Assembly (NCBI RefSeq): GCF_029338295.1
Contig: NZ_CP119793.1
Location: 124,001 to 188,000, forward strand
Source of the DNA: Haladaptatus sp. QDMS2
GTDB taxonomy: Archaea; Halobacteriota; Halobacteria; Halobacteriales; Halococcaceae
Reading direction: 5' to 3'
Length of the DNA: 64,000 bases
Below are positions 53,261 to 63,076 of this stretch, piece after piece; within the stretch, counting starts at the first letter, position 1; every line of letters begins with the position of its first letter. The position numbers and the translations under genes were made by a program. The notes below the pieces were generated by a model. That model saw only the letters and a list, made by a program, of their open reading frames with translations. It had not been told where the DNA came from and made no database searches.

Positions 53261-54367
53261 ATGGGAGAACTCGAACTCGAACACGTAACGAAAGTATACG
53301 GGGGTGACCCCCCGATTACGGCGGTCGAAGACATCAACATCGAGATTAAAGATGGGGAATTCCTCGTCATGGTTGGTCCTTCCGGATGTGGAAAGTCGAC
53401 CACGCTTCGAATGATTGCAGGTCTCGAGGAGGTTACTGACGGCAATATTAAGATCAACGACGAGATCGTCAACGAGCAGCAGCCGCAAAAACGGGACATA
53501 GCGATGGTGTTCCAAAATTATGCACTCTATCCGCACATGACTGTCCGTGAAAATATGGAGTTCGGGCTTCGACTGTCTCACGACCTCTCTGACGGGGAGA
53601 TAACCGACACTGTCGAAGAGACAGCGAAAACCCTCGAGATTGCGGAATTACTCGACAAACTCCCGAAACAACTCTCCGGGGGCCAACAACAGCGCGTCGC
53701 CCTCGGCCGTGCGATCGTTCGTGACCCGGCGGTGTTCCTTATGGACGAACCGTTGTCGAACCTCGATGCGAAACTTCGTACACAGATGCGGACGGAACTC
53801 CAGCGACTTCAATCAGATCTCGGAACAACCACCGTCTACGTCACGCACGACCAGACGGAAGCGATGACTATGGGTGACAGAATTGCGATTCTCGACGATG
53901 GCGAACTCCAACAAATCGCTCCTCCAGAAGAGTGTTACGACAACCCGAATAACCGGTTTGTCGCCGGATTCATTGGGAGTCCGTCAATGAATTTCTTCGA
54001 AGTCTCGGTTACCAACAATTCAAGCGGAATCTCAGTAGATGGTCCCGGTTTCAGCGTGGGGCTCGACGGTATCAACCTCGATTCGGGGGAGTATACTATC
54101 GGAGTCCGACCAGAAGACTTCAGTGTTGTCGAAACAGGTGGAATCGAAGCCACAGTCGACGTCGTCGAGCCGATGGGGTCGGACAACTTCCTCTACCTCA
54201 ATACACCTACTGAGTCCGAGTTCACTGCGCGTGTCGACAGCGAGTTCCGGCCAGAGGAGGGAGACACTGTGCGAATTGGATTCTCTTCGTCGGAAGTTCA
54301 TTTCTTCGACGACACTGGGGACCGGGTCAACTCCGATGTGGAGACACAAGTAAATACAGCAGCGTGA
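53261..54367 (+). CDS. Carbohydrate-type ABC importer ATPase (UgpC/MsmK/MalK family)
   Basis: A 368-residue ATPase: Walker A VGPSGCGKSTTLRMIAG, Q-loop VFQNYALYPHMTV, signature QLSGGQQQRVALGRAIV, Walker B VFLMDEPLSNLDA, H-loop VTHD. The C-terminal TOBE domain (GVRPEDFSV...) is present and GSPSMNFFE is the usual linker. It would energise the permease pair on the opposite strand (55650-57436). ATG 53261 (MGELELEHVTKVY) is preferred over the upstream Met at 53246. Confidence 0.93.
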   Translation: MGELELEHVTKVYGGDPPITAVEDINIEIKDGEFLVMVGPSGCGKSTTLRMIAGLEEVTDGNIKINDEIVNEQQPQKRDIAMVFQNYALYPHMTVRENMEFGLRLSHDLSDGEITDTVEETAKTLEIAELLDKLPKQLSGGQQQRVALGRAIVRDPAVFLMDEPLSNLDAKLRTQMRTELQRLQSDLGTTTVYVTHDQTEAMTMGDRIAILDDGELQQIAPPEECYDNPNNRFVAGFIGSPSMNFFEVSVTNNSSGISVDGPGFSVGLDGINLDSGEYTIGVRPEDFSVVETGGIEATVDVVEPMGSDNFLYLNTPTESEFTARVDSEFRPEEGDTVRIGFSSSEVHFFDDTGDRVNSDVETQVNTAA

Positions 54368-54412
54368 GACGCGGGTAACGATTATCGAACTATCTATAGA
54401 CTTAAAATAACA

Positions 54413-55207
54413 ATGTACGAACATATAGGGTCCTCGAGTGTGGATTGGGCTGGAAAGTCGTATCAGGAAATCAAAAACATCGGCCAACAGGATGGATCAG
54501 TGCTTATCATTCCCGTGGGGAGTATCGAACAACATGGACACCACCTCCCAGTTTCTACGGATACCATCCTCGTCGACGCAGTCGCCCATCTTGGAGCGAC
54601 TCGCGTCGAAAAAGACGTTCCCATCATGGTCACTCCAACGATTTGGACCGGATACTCTCCACACCACATGTCCTTCGGAGGAACCTTCACGCTCGAACAC
54701 CGAACGCTCCTCTCAGTATTAGAAGAGAGTGCGTCATCAGCGCTCGAAAACGGGTTCGACGCTATTCTCTTCCTGAACGGGCACGGGGGGAACATCTCAC
54801 TCATCGGATCCGCGGTCAGTACAGTTGGGACGGAGCATCCAAATTCGCAGGTTCTCGGACTTACCTACTTCCAACTCGCGGCATCTTTCATCGACGAAAT
54901 TCGTGACAGCGAACTCGGTGGGATGTCTCATGGTGGAGAATTCGAGACGTCTCTCATGATGCATCTTCGGCCGGATCTCGTCTCCGAAGGGGATGCCAAG
55001 TACTTTCACGAACCGTACGAACACGGCGGGAAAGATCTTGTTCAGGGCGGCCCGCTCTCGGTGTACCGTGGATTTGACGAGTACTCACACACAGGTGCAA
55101 TTGGCGCACCGGAGCTCGCAAGCACAGAGAAAGGAGAAGCGATTTTCGAGTTGTTAGGGGACGAGATGGAATCCATCCTCACTCAAATCCACGAACTGAA
55201 CCGATAG
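54413..55207 (+). CDS. Creatininase-family amidohydrolase
   Basis: A 264-residue protein. PVGSIEQHGHHLPVSTDTILVD supplies the Glu/His/Asp metal ligands of creatininases, TIWTGYSPHHMSFGGTFTL and FLNGHGGN follow, and MSHGGEFETSLMMHLRPDLV gives the last ligand. Family members open cyclic amides or act on formamide intermediates. Probably co-transcribed with the ATPase gene 45 bases upstream. In this cluster it may hydrolyse a lactam or amide of the imported compound. Confidence 0.92.
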   Translation: MYEHIGSSSVDWAGKSYQEIKNIGQQDGSVLIIPVGSIEQHGHHLPVSTDTILVDAVAHLGATRVEKDVPIMVTPTIWTGYSPHHMSFGGTFTLEHRTLLSVLEESASSALENGFDAILFLNGHGGNISLIGSAVSTVGTEHPNSQVLGLTYFQLAASFIDEIRDSELGGMSHGGEFETSLMMHLRPDLVSEGDAKYFHEPYEHGGKDLVQGGPLSVYRGFDEYSHTGAIGAPELASTEKGEAIFELLGDEMESILTQIHELNR

Positions 55208-55211
55208 ACTC

Positions 55212-55589
55212 CTACGGCGTCCGAGCAATGACTTCGATTTCTACACCGATATCGATTGGGAGGTCTGCAACCTCTACAGCACTTCGTGCTGGGTACGGTG
55301 CGCTCATGTACTCTCCATACACTTCGTTTACAGCGTCGTAGTTAGCCATATCTTGAACGAACACAGTCGCCTTCACAACGTCGTCGAGCGATGCCCCTGC
55401 CGCTTCGAGGACTGCAGCGACGTTCTCCAGTGTCCGCTCAGTCTGTTCCAAAATCGTCGCGCCAACGATATCGCCAGTCGACGGATCTACTGGCCCCTGT
55501 CCGGAGACGTAGATACGATCGCCATCGATGATTCCCTGTGAGTACGGACCGATACTGGCTGGTGCATTGTCTGTCTGTATCTCTTGCAT
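55212..55589 (-). CDS. RidA family enamine/imine deaminase
   Basis: A 125-residue protein: IGPYSQGIIDGDRIYVSGQGPVDPSTGDI, then AGASLDDVVKATVFVQDMANYDAVNEVYGEY and APYPARSAVEVADLPIDIGVEIEVIA. The catalytic Arg is in PARSA, and the Glu is in the last EIEVIA. Hydrolyses reactive enamines released by amino or amide catabolism. Convergent with the creatininase gene, 4 bases between stops. Confidence 0.94.
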   Translation of the reverse strand: MQEIQTDNAPASIGPYSQGIIDGDRIYVSGQGPVDPSTGDIVGATILEQTERTLENVAAVLEAAGASLDDVVKATVFVQDMANYDAVNEVYGEYMSAPYPARSAVEVADLPIDIGVEIEVIARTP

Positions 55590-55649
55590 TACAATACCAG
55601 TTTTACAGTACTGTGCAAAAAAACTGCGGACGAAACGGAGTGGAGAAAC

Positions 55650-56498
55650 TTAGTCCTTGACGGCACCGCTCGTCATTCCGGCGACGATGTACTCTTCGAG
55701 GAACGCGAAGAGGAGGAGGAGCGGAATGACCCCAATGACCGCGACTGTGAGCATCATGCGCCAGTCGACACTCAAGACGCCGACCATCGAGAAGATACCT
55801 CGCGGCACGTTGTACTTCCCACTCGACGTAAGGAACGTCAGCACGAACAGCAGACGGTTCCAGGCGTAGAGGAACGTGTACGTGATGCTCGCGACGAGAG
55901 CAGGCTTCGTCAGTGGGAGCACTATCTTTCGGAGAATCAAGAATTGACTCGCACCATCGATGCGTGCCGCTTCTTCAAGTTCGACCGGAATCGTCTTGAA
56001 ATATCCATACAACATCCAGATGTTGAACGGCAAGGTAAACGCGGCACTCGGTATGATGACCGACAGATACGAGTCCATCAGGTCCAAGGTGACAATGATG
56101 TCGAACAGGCCGACGATGAGGATGACCGGTGCGAACATCTGGACCACAAGGACTGCCAGCAGGAACGTTCGCTTCCCGACGAAGTCTTTCCGTGCACAGA
56201 CGTAGGCAGCAGGAATCGCTAGCGAGAGCGTCAATAAAACGGTACTGATGGAGATAATGAACGAATTCATAACCCACGTAATGACTTCTGTTTCCCCCCA
56301 TACCTGGAAGTACGCAGAGGGGTTCAGGTTCTGCGGGATGACCTGTGCAGGTGAATTGAATATCTCACCGGCTGGCTTGAGGGTCGTCGAAATCATCGTA
56401 TAGAACGGGAACATCATTATCCCGAGAATGATAATGAGGACCCCGTAAATTCGTACCTGTTGGAGTGACGAACGCGATTCAGAGAGCTTGATGCTCAT
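55650..56498 (-). CDS. Carbohydrate-type ABC importer permease, MalG family
   Basis: A 282-residue membrane protein with six predicted helices. The EAA loop ELEEAARIDGASQFLILRKIVLPLTKPAL contacts the ATPase. GGYLxx N-terminal features and ending VAGMTSGAVKD are typical of MalG-type subunits. Its start overlaps the stop of the upstream permease gene (ATGA at 56495-56498). Confidence 0.93.
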   Translation of the reverse strand: MSIKLSESRSSLQQVRIYGVLIIILGIMMFPFYTMISTTLKPAGEIFNSPAQVIPQNLNPSAYFQVWGETEVITWVMNSFIISISTVLLTLSLAIPAAYVCARKDFVGKRTFLLAVLVVQMFAPVILIVGLFDIIVTLDLMDSYLSVIIPSAAFTLPFNIWMLYGYFKTIPVELEEAARIDGASQFLILRKIVLPLTKPALVASITYTFLYAWNRLLFVLTFLTSSGKYNVPRGIFSMVGVLSVDWRMMLTVAVIGVIPLLLLFAFLEEYIVAGMTSGAVKD

Positions 56499-57436
56499 AT
56501 CTCCTCACCTCCCTGCATGTAGATACGGAGATACAGGATGGCGAACACGAGGAGGATGGCGAAGCCAATAGAGCTGTAGGCGGCGGCCATTCCAAGGTTC
56601 CCGTTCTCGAACCCAGTCTTGTAGATCCAGATAACGAGGGTTGCCGTCGAGTCGAGAGGGCCACCTCGGGTCATCGTCCAGATAACGTCGAACCCGACGA
56701 AGGTCCAGATAGTCGATAGGAGAGTGGCGATGAGAATCACCGGCTTGAGCTGCGGGATAGTGATGTATCGGAACTGCACCCACCGATACGCACCGTCAAC
56801 TGCCGCTGCCTCGTAGAGTTCTTCCGGGATAGACTGAAGCCCTGCAAGGAAGATAATCGCCATAAACGGCGTTCCAATCCAGATGTCTGCGGCTATCGCA
56901 CCAAGCCACGCGATACTGGGGTCACCCAGGAGGCCAATTTGCTGATCGATGAGACCGAGTTTCAGTAGGATTGCGTTCAGGTACCCGTACTGAGGTTGCT
57001 CGATCCACCGGAAAATCACAGCAGAGATTGCGTACGGTATCCCCCACGGGATGAGGAACGCCGTCCGGAAGAACTTCCGACCTTTGATGTCCTGGTTGAG
57101 GTGAACGGCGATAAGTAACCCTAGCAGTGTTTTTATCGTCACCGCGAGCGCAACCCACCGGAACGTCTGCCAGAGCAACTGGTAGAAGAACGGATCGGAA
57201 AATATCTCATTGAAGTTTTGGAGGCCGACGAACACCTCGACAGTCGACGTTCGGGGTGATTCGTAGAACGCAAGTCTGAGCGTCTCGAGGATGGGATAGA
57301 GAACAACAGCTGCGAGGAACACAATCGATGGCGTAATGAGTGCGTACTCAGTCCAGTGGTCCTGCAGGTACGACACGGCCCGCTCGACGGTTCCTTGCGA
57401 TTCACTGTCGTCCTGTGCATACTCAAATGAAGACAT
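56495..57436 (-). CDS. Carbohydrate-type ABC importer permease, MalF family
   Basis: A 313-residue membrane protein. The EAA loop IPEELYEAAAVDGAYRWVQFRYITIPQLKPVI is typical of the family, with NFNEIFSDPFFYQLLWQTF near the N-terminus and WTFVGFDVIWTMTRGGP near the end. It starts at ATG 57436 (an upstream TTG at 57442 is less likely), 19 bases after the binding-protein gene. It would form the channel with the MalG-type subunit. Confidence 0.93.
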   Translation of the reverse strand: MSSFEYAQDDSESQGTVERAVSYLQDHWTEYALITPSIVFLAAVVLYPILETLRLAFYESPRTSTVEVFVGLQNFNEIFSDPFFYQLLWQTFRWVALAVTIKTLLGLLIAVHLNQDIKGRKFFRTAFLIPWGIPYAISAVIFRWIEQPQYGYLNAILLKLGLIDQQIGLLGDPSIAWLGAIAADIWIGTPFMAIIFLAGLQSIPEELYEAAAVDGAYRWVQFRYITIPQLKPVILIATLLSTIWTFVGFDVIWTMTRGGPLDSTATLVIWIYKTGFENGNLGMAAAYSSIGFAILLVFAILYLRIYMQGGEEI

Positions 57437-57455
57437 AATCAATGGCAGAGACCAG

Positions 57456-58805
57456 TTAGGCCTCGATCATTTCCTCAAGGTCGGCTTGTGCCTCGTTGAG
57501 GGCCTTCTCTGCCGACTTCCGTCCAGAGACAGCTTCTTGGACTGCCTTCACGAGACGGTTCGTTACCTCGCTCAAGTTCGCCAGCTTTGGCCGTGACCGG
57601 GCGTACTGTGACGCTTCGATGAAGGGTGACCACAATGGGTCCTCAGCGAAGTAGTCTCGGTTACCGACCTCTTCCAGCACAGGCATGAAGCCTTTCTTCT
57701 TCGAGTACTCGAACCGGCGGTCCGTGTCGAAGTAGAAATTGAGGAGGTCCTTGACTGCGTCTTTGTTTTCGGCCGACGAGTACATAACCATACTATCCGT
57801 CGTCGCAAGACTGTATCGTCCATCGGGTCCTTCTGGCATTTGGACGATGCCGTAGTTGGTCCCTGTCTTGTTCTCTTCGATGTTGATACCCACGTAGACG
57901 TGACCGATGTGCATCGCAACGTCACCCTGCTCGAACAGTTTCCGCACGTCGTGTCGGGTCGACGAGAGTGGAGACGATTGGGTTACCTTGTGCTCCGTGA
58001 CAAGGCTACTGTAGAACTCAAGCCCTTTCACGCCCGCGTCGGAGTTGACGGCCGGTTTGCCGTCATCGTTGATGATGTCCGCACCGTGGCTCCAGTGATA
58101 TGGCAGCCACTGTGAAACGGTCGTGAGTCGGTCTGCAGCGGGAAGGCCGTATGCAGGCGTATCGGTGTTCTCTGTGACTTTCTGTGCTGCAGCGAGAACG
58201 TCGTCCCACGTGTCAAGTTTCGGGTTCTCCGGGTCGAGGCCTGCTTCCTCGAAAACGTCTTTGTTGTAGTAGAACGCCTTGTTCGAATAGGCCCATGGGA
58301 CGCCGTAGTAACTGCCGTCTATTTTGGTCGTGTTTGCGACTTTCGGGTAGAACTTGTCTAGGAACTCCCCTTGCATGAGGTCGTCGAGTGGGTCGATGGC
58401 CTCGAGGTTCTGGAACTGTGGAATCCACCGGGATGGAAGCCGACTCACGTCTGGGGCTTTGCCACCCTTCACTCGAGTGACTAGCGTCGATTGGGCGTTA
58501 TCCCACGTGACGCTGGTGAAATCAAGTTTGTATCCGTTCTCTTCTTCGAATTTCGCGTTGTTCTCTTCGAAGAATCCCTTGATATTGTCCCCGACACCCA
58601 TCGTGAGGAACTGGACGGTTTTTCCACTTGAGCCGCCTCCCGAATCGTCACCGCCACCGGAGTCACCGTCTCCGCCACCACCTCCAGTACACCCTGCAAC
58701 AGCGATCATACCCCCTGCGCCCCCGAGCGCACGCATCAGGGTGCGTCGAGTGACATCTCCGCTACTCTCGTCAATGTTGCTAGCTTGCTCCATCGACAAA
58801 ACCAT
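57456..58805 (-). CDS. Carbohydrate-type ABC importer, substrate-binding lipoprotein
   Basis: A 449-residue Tat lipoprotein. TRRTLMRALGGAGGMIAVAGC (about 19-39) combines the twin-arginine motif and lipobox; a Gly/Asp/Ser linker follows. The mature part has KTVQFLTMGVGDNIKGFFEENNAKFEEENGYKLDF and GVPWAYSNKAFYYNKDVFEEAGLDPENP, the type 1 extracellular solute-binding motifs of sugar transporters. First gene of the importer operon; a TATA-like TATATAT lies about 20-25 bases before the start. Ligand unknown. Confidence 0.93.
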   Translation of the reverse strand: MVLSMEQASNIDESSGDVTRRTLMRALGGAGGMIAVAGCTGGGGGDGDSGGGDDSGGGSSGKTVQFLTMGVGDNIKGFFEENNAKFEEENGYKLDFTSVTWDNAQSTLVTRVKGGKAPDVSRLPSRWIPQFQNLEAIDPLDDLMQGEFLDKFYPKVANTTKIDGSYYGVPWAYSNKAFYYNKDVFEEAGLDPENPKLDTWDDVLAAAQKVTENTDTPAYGLPAADRLTTVSQWLPYHWSHGADIINDDGKPAVNSDAGVKGLEFYSSLVTEHKVTQSSPLSSTRHDVRKLFEQGDVAMHIGHVYVGINIEENKTGTNYGIVQMPEGPDGRYSLATTDSMVMYSSAENKDAVKDLLNFYFDTDRRFEYSKKKGFMPVLEEVGNRDYFAEDPLWSPFIEASQYARSRPKLANLSEVTNRLVKAVQEAVSGRKSAEKALNEAQADLEEMIEA

Positions 58806-58858
58806 ACTCCTTATCAGATATATAGGTTTGGGAGGGCATCACATAGCACTCGAAGATG

Positions 58859-59857
58859 TCACTCAAAATGAGGAATTACGTCGGATTCAAACACGTCGAT
58901 CGTCTCGTATGGATCTCCACAGTTCGATCCAACGAGGACGCGAGTGACGCCCGCATTTGAAAACTCCTCTAACTTCTCGATAATTTCTACGGTGTCGTCG
59001 GTAATCGTATTCAGTTCCCTAATCTCTCGGTCACTCATATCACTCAGTTCTCTATTTGCCACCGCTTGGACGCTCCGTGGGTCGGGGTTGGATAACTCAG
59101 CGTGGTCGGGGATGTACTCACCACGCTCTCGAATCTCCCGAACGAGTTTGACGGGGTCGCCGTAGTTCACCGAAACCTCGGTGGTCACGTCGACATCTTT
59201 TAAGGAACGCCCAGTTTCGGCCAGCCCGGCCGATAGGTTCGGGAGTATTTGGTCCTCGATGAGTGAGGCAGATGCCGCCGTAATAAGGTGGTCAGCATAC
59301 TTCCCCGCTGCACGGGACGACTGTGGGCCCCAAGCGGCCCAGTGGATGTCGATGTCTGAACGGGGGGGCGTGTGGATTTTGATATCCTCGTACTCGTAGT
59401 ACTTGCCCTCGTGGGTAATGTAATCGTCTTCGGTCCAGAGACGCCGCATCAACTGAATCGTCTCGATGAGCATTCCAACACGTGTCCCCCACTCCGGCCA
59501 CTCACCATCGACGAATGCAGCTTCGTTCAGCGCTTCACCGGTCCCGACGCCGAGTTCCAGACGGTCGGGGAACATATTGTCCAAGGTCGCGAGTGCTTGT
59601 GCAAGCACGGGTGGGCGGTACCGCATCGTAGGACACGTCACAGAGGTTCCCACCGGAACATCCGGAATCTCGCTCATCAAAGTCCCGAACCACGGAAGGA
59701 TGTGGTGGGTGTATGGCCGAGAATCGAGCCACGGTTGAAAGTGGTCACCGATCCAGATACCCTCAAATCCCGCATCTACAGCAGCCTTCGCCAACTCGAT
59801 ATCCTCGTTTGGTGGTCGAAAACAGCCGTAGACGTTGTAGTGTATCTCCAACGTCAT
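58859..59857 (-). CDS. LLM-class F420-dependent oxidoreductase
   Basis: A 332-residue luciferase-like monooxygenase-fold protein: EGIWIGDHFQPWLDSRPYTHHILPWFGTLMSEI, then TSVTCPTMRYRPPVLAQALATLDNMFPDRLELGVGTGEALNE and RLWTEDDYITHEGKYYEYEDIKIHTPP (in part). The pattern matches F420-dependent glucose-6-phosphate dehydrogenase-like enzymes, where the cofactor is F420 rather than FMN. ATG 59857 is chosen over the adjacent GTG. It may oxidise an alcohol of the imported sugar derivative. Confidence 0.9.
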   Translation of the reverse strand: MTLEIHYNVYGCFRPPNEDIELAKAAVDAGFEGIWIGDHFQPWLDSRPYTHHILPWFGTLMSEIPDVPVGTSVTCPTMRYRPPVLAQALATLDNMFPDRLELGVGTGEALNEAAFVDGEWPEWGTRVGMLIETIQLMRRLWTEDDYITHEGKYYEYEDIKIHTPPRSDIDIHWAAWGPQSSRAAGKYADHLITAASASLIEDQILPNLSAGLAETGRSLKDVDVTTEVSVNYGDPVKLVREIRERGEYIPDHAELSNPDPRSVQAVANRELSDMSDREIRELNTITDDTVEIIEKLEEFSNAGVTRVLVGSNCGDPYETIDVFESDVIPHFE

Positions 59858-59931
59858 CACCCGATCAACGGGAGTTTCTCACATAAAATGCAGGGGCAGG
59901 GTTTATGTTGACACATTGCACATCAAACCTC

Positions 59932-61062
59932 ATGGAGGTAGCTAGCGTTGACGTCACTACTGTCGAAGTTGAACGAAAGTTCGGGTTCGGAACGAGCACT
60001 TGCACCCTTATTGAACTTACAACGGATACCGGTGAGTCAGGGGTCGGTGAGATACCAGACATTGAGGACCCCGAAGCAGCCCCATCTGACACCGAGATAG
60101 AAGCCGAAATTGAGTCGTTTCTTTCCGGGCGTGATCCACGCCAAATTCAATTGCTCACAGATGAAATGTACGACGCCGTCTCGTTCGGAAAGTTCGAGTT
60201 CCACTCGTTCCAGCAACTCGCCTTAGGTGCCATCGATACCGCTCTCTATGACCTCGTGGGAACTCATCTCAATACACCAGTTCACCAATTGCTGGGTGGT
60301 CGGTCCCACGATGTACCCATTACCTGGGTTGTGTTCACGAGAGGTGGAGAAGACGAACTTACCGAACTGCGTGCAGAAGTTCAGGAGAAGGTCGAAGAAG
60401 GATTCACAGCGTTCAAACTCAAAGTCGGGGAACGTGAACCATCGGTAGACCTCGCACGCATCGAGGCTGTACGAGACATCGCAGGCGACGACGCGACAGT
60501 CCTCCTCGACGCACAAGGACTGTGGAGTAAGTCGGAGGCAATTTCGACGATTCGCAAGTTTGAACAAGCAGGCATCGATGGTGTCGAGACGCCCGTCGGC
60601 CACCCGGACAAACAAGCCGATGCACCGGGATATTACTACGACATTCCACTGTTCCCCGACGATATTGCTGAGGTTCGTGCTGCCGTCGACACGGCACTCA
60701 TCGAGCACGTACTCGACCCGGCGTTTGGACTCGAACTGATCCAAGCAGACGCTGTCGACGTGTTCACTGTGGAAGTGTGTTCAGGTGGCATCACACGTGC
60801 AAAACGAATCCTCGACATCGCTGCATCGGCCGGTGTCGACGCACGTCTCGGGAGTACCGTCGAACTTGGCCCGGGAAGTGCAGCGGCGACGGCACTCGCG
60901 ACTGCGTCGACGGCAGTGACGTATCCATGTGACCTTATCGGTCCAGCACTTTACAAAGGAGCAGTTCTCTCGAATCGCATCGAATATCAAGACGGGTGTC
61001 TCTCAGCACGTGACGCACCCGGATTTGGAATCGACGTCAATTGGGAACTTCTCTCTCCATGA
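59932..61062 (+). CDS. Mandelate racemase/muconate lactonizing enzyme family protein (first)
   Basis: A 376-residue enolase-superfamily enzyme. The Lys-x-Lys base is FKLKVGE, the metal ligands are in LLDAQGLW and GVETPVG, with the later segment VDARLGSTVELGPGSAAATALATAS. The third ligand and the motif ADES normally found are not evident, the region reading FPDDIAEVRAAV instead, so its chemistry may be unusual. TATA-like sequence at 59901-59908 suggests a start at 59932 rather than the ATG at 59905. The stop overlaps the SDR gene by ATGA. Confidence 0.88.
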   Translation: MEVASVDVTTVEVERKFGFGTSTCTLIELTTDTGESGVGEIPDIEDPEAAPSDTEIEAEIESFLSGRDPRQIQLLTDEMYDAVSFGKFEFHSFQQLALGAIDTALYDLVGTHLNTPVHQLLGGRSHDVPITWVVFTRGGEDELTELRAEVQEKVEEGFTAFKLKVGEREPSVDLARIEAVRDIAGDDATVLLDAQGLWSKSEAISTIRKFEQAGIDGVETPVGHPDKQADAPGYYYDIPLFPDDIAEVRAAVDTALIEHVLDPAFGLELIQADAVDVFTVEVCSGGITRAKRILDIAASAGVDARLGSTVELGPGSAAATALATASTAVTYPCDLIGPALYKGAVLSNRIEYQDGCLSARDAPGFGIDVNWELLSP

Positions 61063-61883
61063 GAGAAAAGCTACTCGCCGACGACGTCGCGATTGTCACT
61101 GGTGCAGGTCAGGGAATCGGCCGTGCGATTGCAGAACGGTTTGCCGGTGAAGGTGCGTCTGTGGTCGTCTCAGATATAAACTCCAAAACGGGGGCTGAGA
61201 CTGTCGACCGAATCCACGCCGACGGCGGTAAGGCGACGTTCGTTCGAACAGACGTTAGCAACCACGAGGACGTCAAAAACCTCATAGATATCGTCGTCGA
61301 CGACTACGGGGGCCTTGACATCCTCGTCAACAACGCAGGTGGAAGCATAGACGACGATAATCTTCATCGAATCGACGAGGAGACCTTCGAGAAGAATGTG
61401 AACGTGAATCTCAAGGGAACGTTCTTCTGCTCGAAAGAAGCACTTCCGGTCATAGTCGCAGATGGTGGCGGGCGCATGGTCCACATGTCGAGCGTCAACG
61501 CACTCACGGGAATCGGATTGACCGCGTATTCGGCGGCGAAAGGTGGAATCCTTTCCTTGTCTCGCAATATCGCCACTCAGTACGGTCGACACGGGATTCG
61601 GTCAAATGCACTTTGTCCGGGAACCATCGAAACAGAGAGTCGGCGCAAGGAAATGGCCGAGACTGGCGACACAACTGCACACGTTGAATGGTTAGAAGAA
61701 TATGCCCTCGGTCGATTCGGCCGACCAGCAGACGTTGCCAACGCAGCACTCTACCTTGGATCGGACCTCTCATCGTTTGTCACCGGGACCGAACTCGTCG
61801 TTGATGGTGGACTTACGTCGGGTCTCAACCACCGACTCGAACAAGAAGTCTACGACGTAGACGAGGTTCCGACCCGTGATTAG
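61059..61883 (+). CDS. SDR family dehydrogenase
   Basis: A 274-residue classical short-chain dehydrogenase: VTGAGQGIGRAIAERFAGEG, NNAGGSI, catalytic HMSSVNALTGIG with Ser, then AYSAAKGG with Tyr and Lys, and NALCPGTIETES. Asp in VVSDIN indicates NAD preference. ATG 61059 overlaps the stop of the enolase-family gene, so they act as a unit, for example dehydratase plus dehydrogenase of a sugar acid. Convergent with the second enolase-family gene. Confidence 0.93.
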   Translation: MREKLLADDVAIVTGAGQGIGRAIAERFAGEGASVVVSDINSKTGAETVDRIHADGGKATFVRTDVSNHEDVKNLIDIVVDDYGGLDILVNNAGGSIDDDNLHRIDEETFEKNVNVNLKGTFFCSKEALPVIVADGGGRMVHMSSVNALTGIGLTAYSAAKGGILSLSRNIATQYGRHGIRSNALCPGTIETESRRKEMAETGDTTAHVEWLEEYALGRFGRPADVANAALYLGSDLSSFVTGTELVVDGGLTSGLNHRLEQEVYDVDEVPTRD

Positions 61884-62992
61884 AGACTGATTCGGTACTG
61901 TTCGACCTTGTCTTCGTCGACGACCACTCCCAGACCGGGGTCGTCAGGGACCTGAATTTCACCCTCATCGATAGTGAATGGAGTTTCGATGATGTCGTCT
62001 TCCCACGCGTAGTATACCGTGTCCGGTGGGAGGTTGATTTCTGGGGTCGATGAAACCGCATGGAGAACTGCAGCAGTCTTCACGCCGAGGTCAAACGCAT
62101 TGTGGTGCGACAGGGAGATACCTAGGTCACCTGCGGTGCCAGCGAGTCGTTTCATCCCGAGAATTCCGCCGGATGGGATGATGTCGACGACGCCTACGTC
62201 GATTGCATCCTCTTTTCCAAGTTCGAGGAGGTTCCGCTGGAAGTACATATCCTCATTCGCACAGATGGGAGTTCGAAGACGGTTTCTGAGCCGTTTGAAC
62301 GTCCCGAAGCTGTCAATTCGAATTGGTTGCTCCATGTACTGGAGGTAGATGCCCTTGTCTTCGAGCATCGCACCGACTCGAACGGCATTTTCAAACGTCC
62401 ACCCTTGATTGGGGTCGAGGCGGAACTCAAGGTCGCCGTCGGCCTCGTCGTGCATTGCTTCGATACGCGCCACGTCCTGTTTCCAGTCACGACCAGCCTT
62501 CGTTTTCAATACAGAATACCCTCTGTCGAGTGCTCGTTGGGCGTGCTCCCGAGATTCAGAGGGACTGAGGATACCAACACAGTACGCGAACTCAACCACA
62601 TCGTCACATTTCCCCCCAATGAGCTCGTGGACGGGCGCTTCACGATACTTCCCCAGGGCATCCCACATCGCCATTTCGACGCCCCCAATGAACGTGTTGA
62701 TGTCCATGTACTCGAAGAAGAAGCTGTCAGTGAAGTCTTCTATCTCCCACACCTTCCGTCCTTTCACATGGGGTGCGATGTCGTTCTCCAGAATCGTCTT
62801 CGTCGCCTCAGGTGAGAGCGTGTTCCGCATTTCTCCCCAACCTGTGATTCCGCCCGACGTCTCGAGACGGATCAACATCCGTCCCATCGTCTCAACTGCG
62901 CCGTGATTCGTTACGTAGGGTGCAAGTCCCTCTGGTTCGTCTTTTGATTTTACACCCATCTCAATCGGAATCGCCTCTAGCTGTGTAACTTC
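61880..62992 (-). CDS. Mandelate racemase/sugar-acid dehydratase family protein (second)
   Basis: A 370-residue enolase-superfamily enzyme. VLKTKAGRDWKQD holds the Lys-x-Lys base, FRLDPNQGW and YMEQPIR give metal ligands, ICANEDMYF the third, and ISLSHHNAFDLGV the His acid/base. This set fits mandelate-racemase-subgroup dehydratases or racemases. The start at 62992 (MEVTQLEAIPIEMGV) is preferred over 63025. It is divergent from the acetamidase gene. Its C-terminus overlaps the SDR stop on the other strand by 4 bases. Confidence 0.92.
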   Translation of the reverse strand, partial: EVTQLEAIPIEMGVKSKDEPEGLAPYVTNHGAVETMGRMLIRLETSGGITGWGEMRNTLSPEATKTILENDIAPHVKGRKVWEIEDFTDSFFFEYMDINTFIGGVEMAMWDALGKYREAPVHELIGGKCDDVVEFAYCVGILSPSESREHAQRALDRGYSVLKTKAGRDWKQDVARIEAMHDEADGDLEFRLDPNQGWTFENAVRVGAMLEDKGIYLQYMEQPIRIDSFGTFKRLRNRLRTPICANEDMYFQRNLLELGKEDAIDVGVVDIIPSGGILGMKRLAGTAGDLGISLSHHNAFDLGVKTAAVLHAVSSTPEINLPPDTVYYAWEDDIIETPFTIDEGEIQVPDDPGLGVVVDEDKVEQYRISL

Positions 62993-63076
62993 CATCTTGT
63001 ATTTCACCGTGTGGGGGACTATCATAAAACCCTACGCTGACAGAAGTTCTATGACTCTTCATCGAAATACCGTACT